Shown: positions 1-5,412 of the stretch, piece after piece
Layout of the letters: each line of letters starts with the position of its first letter
How positions within the stretch are numbered: the first letter of the stretch is position 1
NCBI GenBank assembly: GCA_018701055.1
Contig: JABIUH010000046.1
Coordinates: 1 to 5,588, forward strand
Length of the DNA stretch: 5,588 nucleotides
From: Woeseia sp.
GTDB taxonomy: Bacteria; Pseudomonadota; Gammaproteobacteria; Steroidobacterales; Woeseiaceae
Direction: 5' to 3'
Made by a program: the position numbers and the translations under genes
Notes under the pieces: generated by a model
Databases searched by the model: none
What the model was told of the DNA's origin: nothing
The model's input: the letters and a program-made list of their open reading frames with translations, nothing else

Positions 1-745
1 AATGCATGTATTGGCCGCCGTTCACATAGAACTTCGCGCCCGTTGTAAATTTAGCATTGACGATGCAATGCACCATGTGTGCGATATCTTCGAACTCGCC
101 GAGGCGCCCCATCGGTAACGTCGCCAACTCCTTTTTCAGTCCATCGTCACTTTCAAGGTCGTATCGCTCGATGACTTCCCGGGTCCTAACAGACCCAGGC
201 ACCAGGCAGTTCACTCGTATTCTTGGCGCCAGCTCCAGTGCCATGCACTTGGTCAGGACAATTACTCCTGCTTTGGCAGCGCAAAAGTTGGCACCGTTCT
301 TTCGCCCAATCGATCCGCCAGCAGCGCCCAGATTGATGATGACGCCTTCGCGATCGGTATTGTGAAATACGAATTCCTGACCGCACACGAAATGGCCTTT
401 CAAATGCGCGTCAACAACGGCGTCCCAGGTCTGGTCGGTTAGTGCGGTAAATGGCGCATCTCGATTAATGCCGGCGCAGTTCACGAGGACGTCGACACGA
501 CCAAACTTGTCTATCGTCGCATCGAACATTGATTTCACGGCTGCCCTGTCGGCGACATTAGCCTGACACGCCAACACCCTATCTTCACCGCACTTACTGG
601 CTATCTCATCTCGCAGCGCGTCGCCCTCGCCATCATTAAGATAATTGATCACCACGTTGTAGCCCTGCTCTGCAAAACTGCGGATCAAGACCGCACCCAG
701 TCCTGTCGCGGACCCGGTAATTAACGCCACTCGCTCTTCTGCCAC
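1..745 (-). CDS. SDR-family (FabG-like) oxidoreductase with altered catalytic residues; stop codon just outside window
   Basis: Classical short-chain dehydrogenase/reductase, a cytoplasmic NAD(P)H-dependent oxidoreductase fold. The 248 residues visible are nearly the usual ~250, and the end (V-N-G-G-Q-Y-M-H) looks like a normal SDR C-terminus, so probably only the stop is missing. Seen: cofactor motif TGSATGLG at residues 10-17; N-Y after beta-2 (34-35), often found in NADP-type members; N-C-A-G at 89-92 in place of NNAG; the P-G loop and a C-terminal G-R-L-G segment. The catalytic tetrad is unusual. The helix-4 Asn is His114 (seen in some SDRs), the Ser is Ala141, the Tyr is Phe154 (N-F-C-A-A-K), and only Lys158 remains. 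The start is GTG at 745: an in-frame TAG lies just upstream and AGGGG sits 6 nt before it. A palindromic operator-like site precedes it. The fold is certain; the reaction and substrate are unknown, and it may be a pseudoenzyme. Confidence 0.93.
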   Translation of the reverse strand, partial: MAEERVALITGSATGLGAVLIRSFAEQGYNVVINYLNDGEGDALRDEIASKCGEDRVLACQANVADRAAVKSMFDATIDKFGRVDVLVNCAGINRDAPFTALTDQTWDAVVDAHLKGHFVCGQEFVFHNTDREGVIINLGAAGGSIGRKNGANFCAAKAGVIVLTKCMALELAPRIRVNCLVPGSVRTREVIERYDLESDDGLKKELATLPMGRLGEFEDIAHMVHCIVNAKFTTGAKFYVNGGQYMH

Positions 746-751
746 AGTGTG

Positions 752-756
752 CCCCT
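752..756 (-). promoter_or_regulatory. Shine-Dalgarno AGGGG that fixes the GTG start of the SDR gene
   Basis: AGGGG on the minus strand ends 6 nt before GTG at 745. Because an in-frame TAG lies immediately upstream and no ATG is available near the N-terminal beta strand, this site decides the start. Confidence 0.6.
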
Positions 757-772
757 ATGAAATCGATTTATC

Positions 773-788
773 GTATATTGTATACAGT
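773..788 (-). promoter_or_regulatory. Operator-like palindrome upstream of the SDR gene, with a possible overlapping -10
   Basis: The + strand holds GTATA-TTG-TATAC (773-785), and attgtatacagt (777-788) matches 11 of 12 bases of the perfect palindrome at 5046-5057. The GT...AC half-site symmetry is the type bound by GntR-family regulators (family knowledge). Read toward the SDR gene, the site contains TACAAT, a reasonable -10 hexamer, so a bound repressor would block RNA polymerase. No good -35 is evident. It lies about 30-45 bp before the GTG start, between the exporter gene's stop and the SDR gene. The regulator itself is not in the window. Confidence 0.5.
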
Positions 789-818
789 TTAGTTTCGCCA
801 GAATACTGCAGTTACTGA

Positions 819-1433
819 TTATTCACTGTAAACGGATGAAACCAGCTTTGCCCCGAGCGCACCGATCAAAACACCGGCAAATCGGTCAACCCACACTTTG
901 TAACTCAGATAGGCTTTTCCTGGACTTGCGGCTGCCAGCGCAATCGCCACGATCGAATACCAACCCGTTTCAATTGCGAAGACCGCACAAACCACAGCCA
1001 GCCCCAGAAGCGGCGGGAATGAAGTTGGGAGGAAAGCGGAAAAAACGCTTGCGTACACAATCGCCGTTTTTGGATTGCTGACTTGGGTTCCGAGGCCGAT
1101 CAAAAAGGATCTGCCGGAATTCTGGGACGAAATCGTGTCTGGCGTCGTTGTTTCCAGCGGATTATTCGCAGCTCGGAAGATTCGCAATCCCAGATAACAA
1201 AGGTACAGTCCGCCGAGCACTTTGAACGCAACATAGAAAGAGGGAACTGCCAACAGTAATCCCTGCAGCCCGAGCAACGCGGCACCTGCAAACAGGACGC
1301 CGCCCACGCCCATGCCGTGCGCGCGGGATTTTGCGACAGCAGTTCTGGCAACCAGGACAAAACTGGGTCCTGGGCTAACCGTGCCAACCGAAAGTGCGGC
1401 AACGACGCCGATAAACGATAGATACTCAGACAT
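819..1433 (-). CDS. LysE/RhtB-family amino-acid-type exporter
   Basis: Inner-membrane protein of the LysE/RhtB translocator family, whose members export amino acids and related small metabolites using the proton gradient. Its 204 residues are the usual length. Seen: a hydrophobic N-terminal helix running into S-P-G-P-S-F at 20-25, the family's conserved PGP motif; a second and third helix around 40-85; a short polar cytoplasmic stretch around 90-108; Q-V-S-N-P-K at 117-122, the conserved NPK motif opening the second half; then further hydrophobic segments to the C-terminus, giving about six membrane spans. ATG 1433 is the only start that keeps the whole first helix, although its Shine-Dalgarno is poor, so translation may depend on the upstream gene 45 bp away. 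The substrate cannot be read from sequence. Its position next to two M24-fold proteins suggests an amino acid, a dipeptide product or a toxic breakdown product. Confidence 0.93.
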   Translation of the reverse strand: MSEYLSFIGVVAALSVGTVSPGPSFVLVARTAVAKSRAHGMGVGGVLFAGAALLGLQGLLLAVPSFYVAFKVLGGLYLCYLGLRIFRAANNPLETTTPDTISSQNSGRSFLIGLGTQVSNPKTAIVYASVFSAFLPTSFPPLLGLAVVCAVFAIETGWYSIVAIALAAASPGKAYLSYKVWVDRFAGVLIGALGAKLVSSVYSE

Positions 1434-1478
1434 GAAAATTATGATGCCTGAATGGCGATACCAAATCGATGAAAAAAA

Positions 1479-2366
1479 CTAGTTCCGCTTGAGACCGAGG
1501 TACCCGATATTGCTTTGGTGCCGGTACTGCCCACTCGGCCAATGGTGCGTTGGGTACACGTAGTCCGTCGACTCAATGATTTCCATGATCTCTGGAATAA
1601 CCGCTTGCATTGCTTCTTTGTCCTGCAGCCTCATTTCATCGGAAAACAGATCTGCTTTTGACCCCAGATAGGCGGCGGTAGCGAGGTAGAAGAATTCGCC
1701 CGTCTTGCAGCTGTCATCGCAGGTTGGGTCACCGTAATAGTAGTGACCGTTGTCGTCGGAATATTTCCAGATTCGATACAGTTTGCTACTTACCTCTTCT
1801 TGATCACTAAAGACAGACGGAAAAGCCACCTCCCAACCCGCATTATAAATAATGTGATGCACTTCCTCCTGGGAGGCGTCTCGTCGGCCCGGAGTATTTG
1901 TTTCCTGTGCATACAAGTCCTGCACTGCGTAGCCGCCGGCGATTACCGCGGGCAGTAACTTGAGTCCGGCAAGCGTCGAAAAGCCGTCGAACGACATGAT
2001 GACCAGCGCTTTGCTGTCTTGCATCGCGCCGATCACTCTGGGTTCATCGATGCCACCGTCACCGTCATTGTCCAGCCACTCCGCCGCAACGTTAGCCGCA
2101 TGTTGCAATTTTGCGTCTGGAACCTCTTGCGTAGCGCATATGAGCAGAGCGTCGAAAATTACCGCGGACTTAGTGAAAATGGTGCTCGGACAATTAGCGA
2201 CATTATTACCCTGAGTTTTGTACTCGGGCTCGAGCATGAGTGCTACAGCGGCGAAGGATAAAATGACGATAGTCACAATGGCGACGACAGAATATTTGAA
2301 GAATTTTTTCACTTGTTCATCCCAAGCAGCCTGTGTGGACGAATAGATAGGAGGTGCAGTCGACAC
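1479..2366 (-). CDS. Membrane-anchored protein of unknown function with EF-hand-like Asp loop and His-His motif
   Basis: I do not recognise a characterised family. The 295 residues comprise a short basic cytoplasmic N-terminus, one transmembrane segment at about 25-45, and a long soluble region that the charge pattern (K-K-F-F-K before the helix, E-P-E after it) places in the periplasm. Seen: D-N-D-G-D-G-G-I-D-E at 99-108, an EF-hand/dockerin-type calcium loop lacking the final Glu; E-E-V-H-H at 167-171, a possible metal site; a C-D-D-S-C pair at 216-220, a likely disulfide if exported; and an aromatic, His-rich tail (Y-P-T-H-H-W-P at 271-277). The architecture resembles a conserved hypothetical family of marine bacteria that I recall only loosely. 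The start is GTG 2366, overlapping the previous gene's TAG by one base (TAGTG), so translation is probably coupled. The weak Shine-Dalgarno fits that. It could be a metalloprotein or a scaffold for the exported M24 pair; neither is shown. Confidence 0.85.
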   Translation of the reverse strand: MSTAPPIYSSTQAAWDEQVKKFFKYSVVAIVTIVILSFAAVALMLEPEYKTQGNNVANCPSTIFTKSAVIFDALLICATQEVPDAKLQHAANVAAEWLDNDGDGGIDEPRVIGAMQDSKALVIMSFDGFSTLAGLKLLPAVIAGGYAVQDLYAQETNTPGRRDASQEEVHHIIYNAGWEVAFPSVFSDQEEVSSKLYRIWKYSDDNGHYYYGDPTCDDSCKTGEFFYLATAAYLGSKADLFSDEMRLQDKEAMQAVIPEIMEIIESTDYVYPTHHWPSGQYRHQSNIGYLGLKRN

Positions 2367-3709
2367 TACCGAACGACGATGATGTCCTCGTTTATTGGAG
2401 AAAGATACTCGACGCCATTATGAGTAACAATTGCGTTGTCTTCGAAGTTGATGCTCACGCGCCTGTTCCACTCGGGTATCCATGCGTTGAATTCGAACTC
2501 GAATGCAAAGATGTGCATTGGCTGGATGACCAGGTGTGCACGATCTGATCGCCATGGCGCCATTTGCGCGCCGGTCGCCGCATCGCCGACGCTGGTGTTT
2601 CCAGTGGTGTGCATATCGACAGAGAAACCAAACTTGTCGGAATCGCCAAGCTCTTTCATCAGGTCCCGGTATTGAGACGTTCTGTCGTCCGATGGCGTTG
2701 AGGCGAACCCGGCGGACTCCATGGCTGCAACGATAGCGTCGTGGGTTTCTCCGGCAGTGCGGCCCACCTTGATTGTCCTTTTGAGAATTTCTCGCGCTTT
2801 CTGACCGTGTTCCCAGGCCCTCTGGAGTCCTACAGGAATTTCCGTTTCGTCATCTTTGAGAATATAGGCGTAGCGCTTGATGTCCGTGCCAAGATTCAGA
2901 TGCCCGACGCCCATATCCCACATGATGAACGCGCCGCGGTCGAAGACACCGTCAGCAGTCTCTACGGGCATGTACGAAAACGGCATATAGGGCAAGAACA
3001 GGTTGGCCGCCTGATAAGACGGGCCGATTCCTTGTGCGAGTAACTGGTCTGCCGCCCACCAACCAATGTCCTCGGGCATCGATATACCAGGCTCAATTCT
3101 TTTCAGGGCCGCCTCCATCACCTGCCGCTGAACTTCGAGGATGTGCGCGAACGCGGCGACCTCTCGCTGCACTCGTCGCACCCGAAAGTCAGTGATGACG
3201 TTTTCCGCCGACACCAGTCGCTCTGCGAATGGTGTGCCAAGCGCTTTGACTAGCCGCAGGTAGGATGTATGTGACAGGCCATTTGCGATCCCCAGCGATT
3301 CGGACATATTGATGGCAATCACATCGGGGTTGCGCTCTTCGACGAGCTCGAGAAGGTCATGGCTCGAGCCTTCGATATCGTAGAAACCGTCCAGGTCCTC
3401 TCCACCCAGAATAATCCTCTCGATCCGATCACCGCCGCGGTCAGTGAAGATGTAGTAGCAAACGGGTTCCCACGCTCTGTATTCCGTCCAACCACCGAGG
3501 TCCAGGGCAAGCGGGTCCATCCGGCCGCTCTCAACGACGTGAATCCACATGTCGACGTTGTTGTCGCGCATGGCGCCGGGGAGAATAAGGTCAAACTTCT
3601 CCTGGCGAATGAGTTTCATGATTTCGTAGTTCTGTTTTGACTCCTGTGCGTCTACAACGATTACAGGAACCAACAAGAACACGACTGCAATAGCCAGATT
3701 CTTCATCAT
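2366..3709 (-). CDS. Exported M24-family metallopeptidase-like protein with intact metal ligands
   Basis: Pita-bread-fold M24 protein (creatinase/prolidase/Xaa-Pro aminopeptidase superfamily), 447 residues with an N-terminal signal peptide (M-M-K-N, hydrophobic core to about 19, likely cleavage after V-D-A at 21), so periplasmic. An N-terminal creatinase-type domain occupies about 25-185 and the M24 domain about 190-440. All five expected ligands for a dinuclear metal site align: Asp265 (M-W-D-M-G), Asp276 (G-T-D-I-K-R, the family's eleven-residue spacing), His367, Glu404, and Glu423 in N-F-E-D. The last is followed by the typical I-V-T-H-N-G-V-E-Y-L ending. The surroundings of the His (D-M-H-T-T-G) differ from the common GHGIG, so the substrate need not be an Xaa-Pro peptide. 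The start is MM at 3709/3706, because only this gives a clean signal peptide; the longer frame to 3766 overlaps the previous gene. Cytoplasmic M24 enzymes such as DddP or ectoine hydrolase are less likely given export. Confidence 0.9.
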   Translation of the reverse strand: MMKNLAIAVVFLLVPVIVVDAQESKQNYEIMKLIRQEKFDLILPGAMRDNNVDMWIHVVESGRMDPLALDLGGWTEYRAWEPVCYYIFTDRGGDRIERIILGGEDLDGFYDIEGSSHDLLELVEERNPDVIAINMSESLGIANGLSHTSYLRLVKALGTPFAERLVSAENVITDFRVRRVQREVAAFAHILEVQRQVMEAALKRIEPGISMPEDIGWWAADQLLAQGIGPSYQAANLFLPYMPFSYMPVETADGVFDRGAFIMWDMGVGHLNLGTDIKRYAYILKDDETEIPVGLQRAWEHGQKAREILKRTIKVGRTAGETHDAIVAAMESAGFASTPSDDRTSQYRDLMKELGDSDKFGFSVDMHTTGNTSVGDAATGAQMAPWRSDRAHLVIQPMHIFAFEFEFNAWIPEWNRRVSINFEDNAIVTHNGVEYLSPINEDIIVVR

Positions 3710-3720
3710 GGGCGAAGTAT

Positions 3721-3726
3721 TCCTCA
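3721..3726 (-). promoter_or_regulatory. Ribosome binding site of the second M24 gene, overlapping the stop of the first
   Basis: The minus strand reads TGAGGA: the TGA stop of the upstream gene (3726-3724) merges with the GAGGA Shine-Dalgarno. ATG 3709 follows after 11 nt, a rather long spacing. The merge implies that ribosomes ending the first gene help load the second, tying the amounts of the two paralogues together. Confidence 0.6.
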
Positions 3727-5010
3727 ACGTATGATTCGAATGCCCTGGTCCGGCGGGTAGGGCCATTCAACACCGCGCTCGGTAATTACGGCACCATCGT
3801 GGAAAGCGATGTAAATGTGCTTGCCCTTGCCCCACTTTGGCACGGGCATGTGAACCATGTACTCGAACGTGAAGGTATGAAACAGCGGCAGCTTCATTTC
3901 TCGCTGCCATTCACCACCTAGCGGCGATATTCTCGGCGCATCCATAGTCCTGATGCCCTGTGCGTGCAGGTCGAAGTGAATCTGCGTTTTTTTCGGGTCC
4001 GCGCTGCGATCAAACCAGTCTATCGGGTTGTAGTAGTAACCCGCATCTTCAACGGCCTTGATCAGTATGTCGAGAGTTTCGCCGGCCGTACGACCCACCT
4101 TGATGTTCTTGCGACAGATTTCGCGAACGACCATCGCGTGTTCCCAGATTTCCTTGACCTCGGGTGGCAGATCTTCTTCACCTTCCTTCAGCACATAGCC
4201 GTTTCCACCCAAGTCGGCAACGAAAACACCTTCGCCCGTGCCATTGAGGATCGTAATAACGTCACCACGCTGCAACACATACCCGTTGTTGTTGTCTTCA
4301 TTGCCGTCGCGATCCCGGACAAAGACATTGCCATCGATATCCGCAAGCGTTGTTACGCCCACTTCGATCTTGGCGAATTCGCGGTCTATCTTTGCGGCTG
4401 TCTCCAGGCCAAAATAGCCACCCAATACGATTTCACCGAGCACCCTCCCGGAGATGTAATCACCGATGACGCCTTCGGCCGATACCACGCGCTTCGCATA
4501 ATCGTCTCGCAGCGCGTCAATCATCTTCACGTAGTCTGTGTGTGAAATTCCGTCAGCCATCGCATTGTTATCGGAATAATTCAATGCAATACGCTGCGGG
4601 TCGCGCTCGGCAACGAAATCTCCGATCACCCTATCCCAGCCAGCGTCGCCCTCAAATCCCTCATCATCGCTGACGAACAGATCGTAGGCGTCGGTCTCCC
4701 AGAGTGCTTCATCGGCAGAGCCCAGCACGGCTCGTTCGATGCGATCACCGCCTCGGTCGGTGAATACGAATACGCCCGACTCGCCGCCCAGGTCCGGTGT
4801 CAATGGTTCCGGATTATTTCGTCTGATGACATGTATCCACATGTCGACTTCGTTGTCTCGCATGACTTGCGGCAACACGTAGTCGAATTTGTCCTTGCGA
4901 ATTTCTTTTTGCATCTCCGCCAGCGTCTTTGGATTGATGGGCTGCGCGGACAAACAAGGTGCGATTACCAACACCAGAATTGCCGTTAGAATTCTATTTA
5001 TTCCGGACAT
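3724..5010 (-). CDS. Exported M24-fold protein with degenerate metal site (probable pseudoenzyme paralogue)
   Basis: Paralogue of the next gene, 428 residues. Shared blocks include M-R-D-N-x-V-D-M-W-I-H-V near 50-61, F-T-D-R-G-G-D-R-I-E-R at 83-93, S-H-T-x-Y near 156-160, V-S-A-E near 176-179, and I-K-V-G-R-T-A-G-E-T at 303-312. The signal peptide is at 1-22 (M-S-G-I-N-R, hydrophobic core, L-S-A), so it is exported. Compared with its neighbour, two of five metal ligands are changed: the first Asp is Asn256 and the last Glu is His404 (A-F-H-D-G). Asp266, His349 and Glu383 remain. The spacing between the first two ligand positions is one residue short, and the segment before them is cut down to an Asp/Asn-rich loop (D-R-D-G-N-E-D-N-N-N-G, 233-243). 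A standard dinuclear M24 site is therefore unlikely. Creatinase works without metal, so some activity is still possible. ATG 5010 follows GAGGG by 5 nt. An open frame continues to 5151 but would bury the signal peptide. Confidence 0.9.
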   Translation of the reverse strand: MSGINRILTAILVLVIAPCLSAQPINPKTLAEMQKEIRKDKFDYVLPQVMRDNEVDMWIHVIRRNNPEPLTPDLGGESGVFVFTDRGGDRIERAVLGSADEALWETDAYDLFVSDDEGFEGDAGWDRVIGDFVAERDPQRIALNYSDNNAMADGISHTDYVKMIDALRDDYAKRVVSAEGVIGDYISGRVLGEIVLGGYFGLETAAKIDREFAKIEVGVTTLADIDGNVFVRDRDGNEDNNNGYVLQRGDVITILNGTGEGVFVADLGGNGYVLKEGEEDLPPEVKEIWEHAMVVREICRKNIKVGRTAGETLDILIKAVEDAGYYYNPIDWFDRSADPKKTQIHFDLHAQGIRTMDAPRISPLGGEWQREMKLPLFHTFTFEYMVHMPVPKWGKGKHIYIAFHDGAVITERGVEWPYPPDQGIRIIR

Positions 5011-5015
5011 ACTCG

Positions 5016-5020
5016 CCCTC
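5016..5020 (-). promoter_or_regulatory. Shine-Dalgarno GAGGG that fixes the start of the first M24 gene
   Basis: GAGGG on the minus strand lies 5 nt before ATG 5010. This well-placed site, together with the signal peptide starting at that ATG, rules out the 47-codon longer frame that would read back through the operator and hairpin region. Confidence 0.65.
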
Positions 5021-5045
5021 GCTATACAATCTAGACATACATGTG

Positions 5046-5057
5046 ATTGTATACAAT
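5046..5057 (-). promoter_or_regulatory. Perfect 12-bp palindromic operator upstream of the M24 operon
   Basis: The sequence attgtatacaat is a perfect 12-bp palindrome centred 41-42 bp before ATG 5010. Eleven of its 12 bases recur before the SDR gene (777-788), and the 12-mer ATATTGTATACA is shared by the two sites in opposite orientations. A further half-copy, tatacaat, lies at 5023-5030, 27 bp away. A TACAAT -10 hexamer can be read inside the palindrome toward the operon, but no strong -35 is visible. The GT...AC symmetry suggests a GntR-family repressor (family knowledge); the regulator is not in the window. Confidence 0.6.
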
Positions 5058-5092
5058 ATCCGAGACTTGCGTTAGTTCCTCCGGCGTGTGTC

Positions 5093-5109
5093 GGAACGCT
5101 TCGCGTTCC
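5093..5109. repeat. Perfect 7-bp inverted repeat (hairpin), loop TTC
   Basis: GGAACGC and GCGTTCC flank a 3-base loop. It lies between the tRNA terminator and the operon's operator. No U-tract follows on either strand, so it is not a standard terminator. It could be an extragenic palindrome or a transcript-end stabiliser; its function is unknown. Confidence 0.5.
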
Positions 5110-5114
5110 TCGGA

Positions 5115-5132
5115 TCGAACACTGGAGTTCGA
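5115..5132. repeat. Perfect 6-bp inverted repeat TCGAAC/GTTCGA
   Basis: TCGAAC and GTTCGA flank a 6-base spacer (ACTGGA), five bases beyond the 5093-5109 hairpin. The right part, ggagttcgaat (5124-5134), also equals 11 bases of the tRNA T-arm read on the opposite strand (5205-5215). This could be chance or a scrap of tRNA-like sequence. Confidence 0.4.
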
Positions 5133-5156
5133 ATGTTCCCCGAAACAACAAATCAC

Positions 5157-5182
5157 AAAAAAGGGGCCATTGGCCCCATTTT
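5157..5182 (-). terminator. Rho-independent terminator of the tRNA-Arg transcript
   Basis: On the minus strand GGGGCC-AAT-GGCCCC is followed by six T (5162-5157). The perfect 6-bp all-GC stem starts 12 nt past the tRNA CCA end, which is typical tRNA terminator placement. A shorter T-run on the other strand (5179-5182) could allow weak two-way action. Confidence 0.88.
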
Positions 5183-5188
5183 GTAATT

Positions 5189-5235
5189 TGGCGCGCCCGG
5201 AGAGATTCGAACTCCCGACCACCTGGTTCGAAGCC
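5189..5235 (-). tRNA. 3' fragment of a tRNA-Arg(TCG) gene: anticodon loop to CCA only
   Basis: Read on the minus strand: two bases of the 5' anticodon stem (GG), anticodon loop CTTCGAA with anticodon TCG (5231-5229), 3' stem strand CCAGG, variable loop TGGTC, T-arm GGGAG-TTCGAAT-CTCTC, acceptor strand CGGGCGC, discriminator G and encoded CCA (5191-5189). The acceptor end and T-arm match gammaproteobacterial arginine tRNAs that begin GCGCCCG. Upstream of 5235 pairing fails at three of the five anticodon-stem positions apart from one wobble, and there is no D-arm and no GCGCCCG within 80 bases. This cannot be a working tRNA; an intact copy should exist elsewhere. Confidence 0.85.
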
Positions 5236-5240
5236 TCAAT
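5189..5240. mobile_element. Candidate att site: junction of a tRNA-integrated element
   Basis: Tyrosine-recombinase elements commonly integrate in a tRNA 3' half, rebuild the tRNA at one end and leave a 3' fragment at the other; crossover in the anticodon loop is a known class. Here the tRNA match stops at 5235, just on the 5' side of the anticodon loop, as that class predicts. The fragment retains a terminator, so it is probably the original chromosomal 3' half. The element would then lie above 5236 and older chromosome below. If the element carried its own terminator, the polarity would reverse. No integrase is in the window. Confidence 0.65.
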
Positions 5241-5306
5241 AGCTACAGTAAGTAATTGATATATATAACCTAAAAGACGGCGTTCGTTGCAGATTCGCCC
5301 TACTAT

Positions 5307-5345
5307 GCACAACCAAGCACAACTGACGTCGGAAATTTGTCGGAA
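5307..5345. repeat. Two pairs of short direct repeats beside the tRNA fragment
   Basis: GCACAAC occurs at 5307-5313 and 5317-5323 (10-bp period), and GTCGGAA at 5328-5334 and 5339-5345 (11-bp period). Helical-turn spacing near an att junction is what arm-type integrase or excisionase sites look like, but the repeats are short and chance is possible. The rest of the 5236-5412 gap shows an AT-rich patch (5258-5268) and nothing coding. Confidence 0.35.
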
Positions 5346-5412
5346 TTGAAGATGTATTGTTTCCCACTAATCCCGTCTAATTGTTGTTGGTTTACTGTTG
5401 CCAGAAGTCGAC

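Noticed and set aside
1472..1478. Seven-T run on the minus strand right after the third gene's stop
   Set aside because: No GC-rich hairpin precedes it, so it does not qualify as a terminator.
3710..3766. Longer start for the second M24 gene
   Set aside because: It overlaps the first gene's coding end and would hide the signal peptide that begins at the M-M pair.
3964..4545. Plus-strand 193-codon open frame
   Set aside because: It lies wholly antisense to the first M24 gene, which has family motifs and a signal peptide. It has no supporting motif or RBS and is a codon-usage shadow.
5115..5150. Possible second tRNA on the plus strand (ggagttcgaat resembles a T-arm)
   Set aside because: The flanking bases do not form a T stem, and no acceptor, anticodon arm or CCA fits.
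5011..5151. Longer start for the first M24 gene
   Set aside because: It would put 47 unrelated residues before a good signal peptide and translate the operator and hairpins. GAGGG sits correctly before ATG 5010.
5189..5240. Group I intron or split tRNA as explanation for the missing 5' half
   Set aside because: The break falls in the 5' anticodon stem, not in the loop where such introns insert, and no 5' exon (GCGCCCG or D-arm) appears in the following bases.
4889..5259. Plus-strand frames ending in R-P-E-R-F-E-L-P-T-T-W or S-N-S-R-P-P-G
   Set aside because: These are the familiar antisense translations of a tRNA 3' end, widely mis-annotated as small proteins.
5031..5312. Minus-strand 93-codon frame running through the tRNA fragment
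   Set aside because: Its S-N-L-S-G-R-A stretch is translated T-arm and acceptor sequence, a known false-gene pattern, and it also reads through the terminator.
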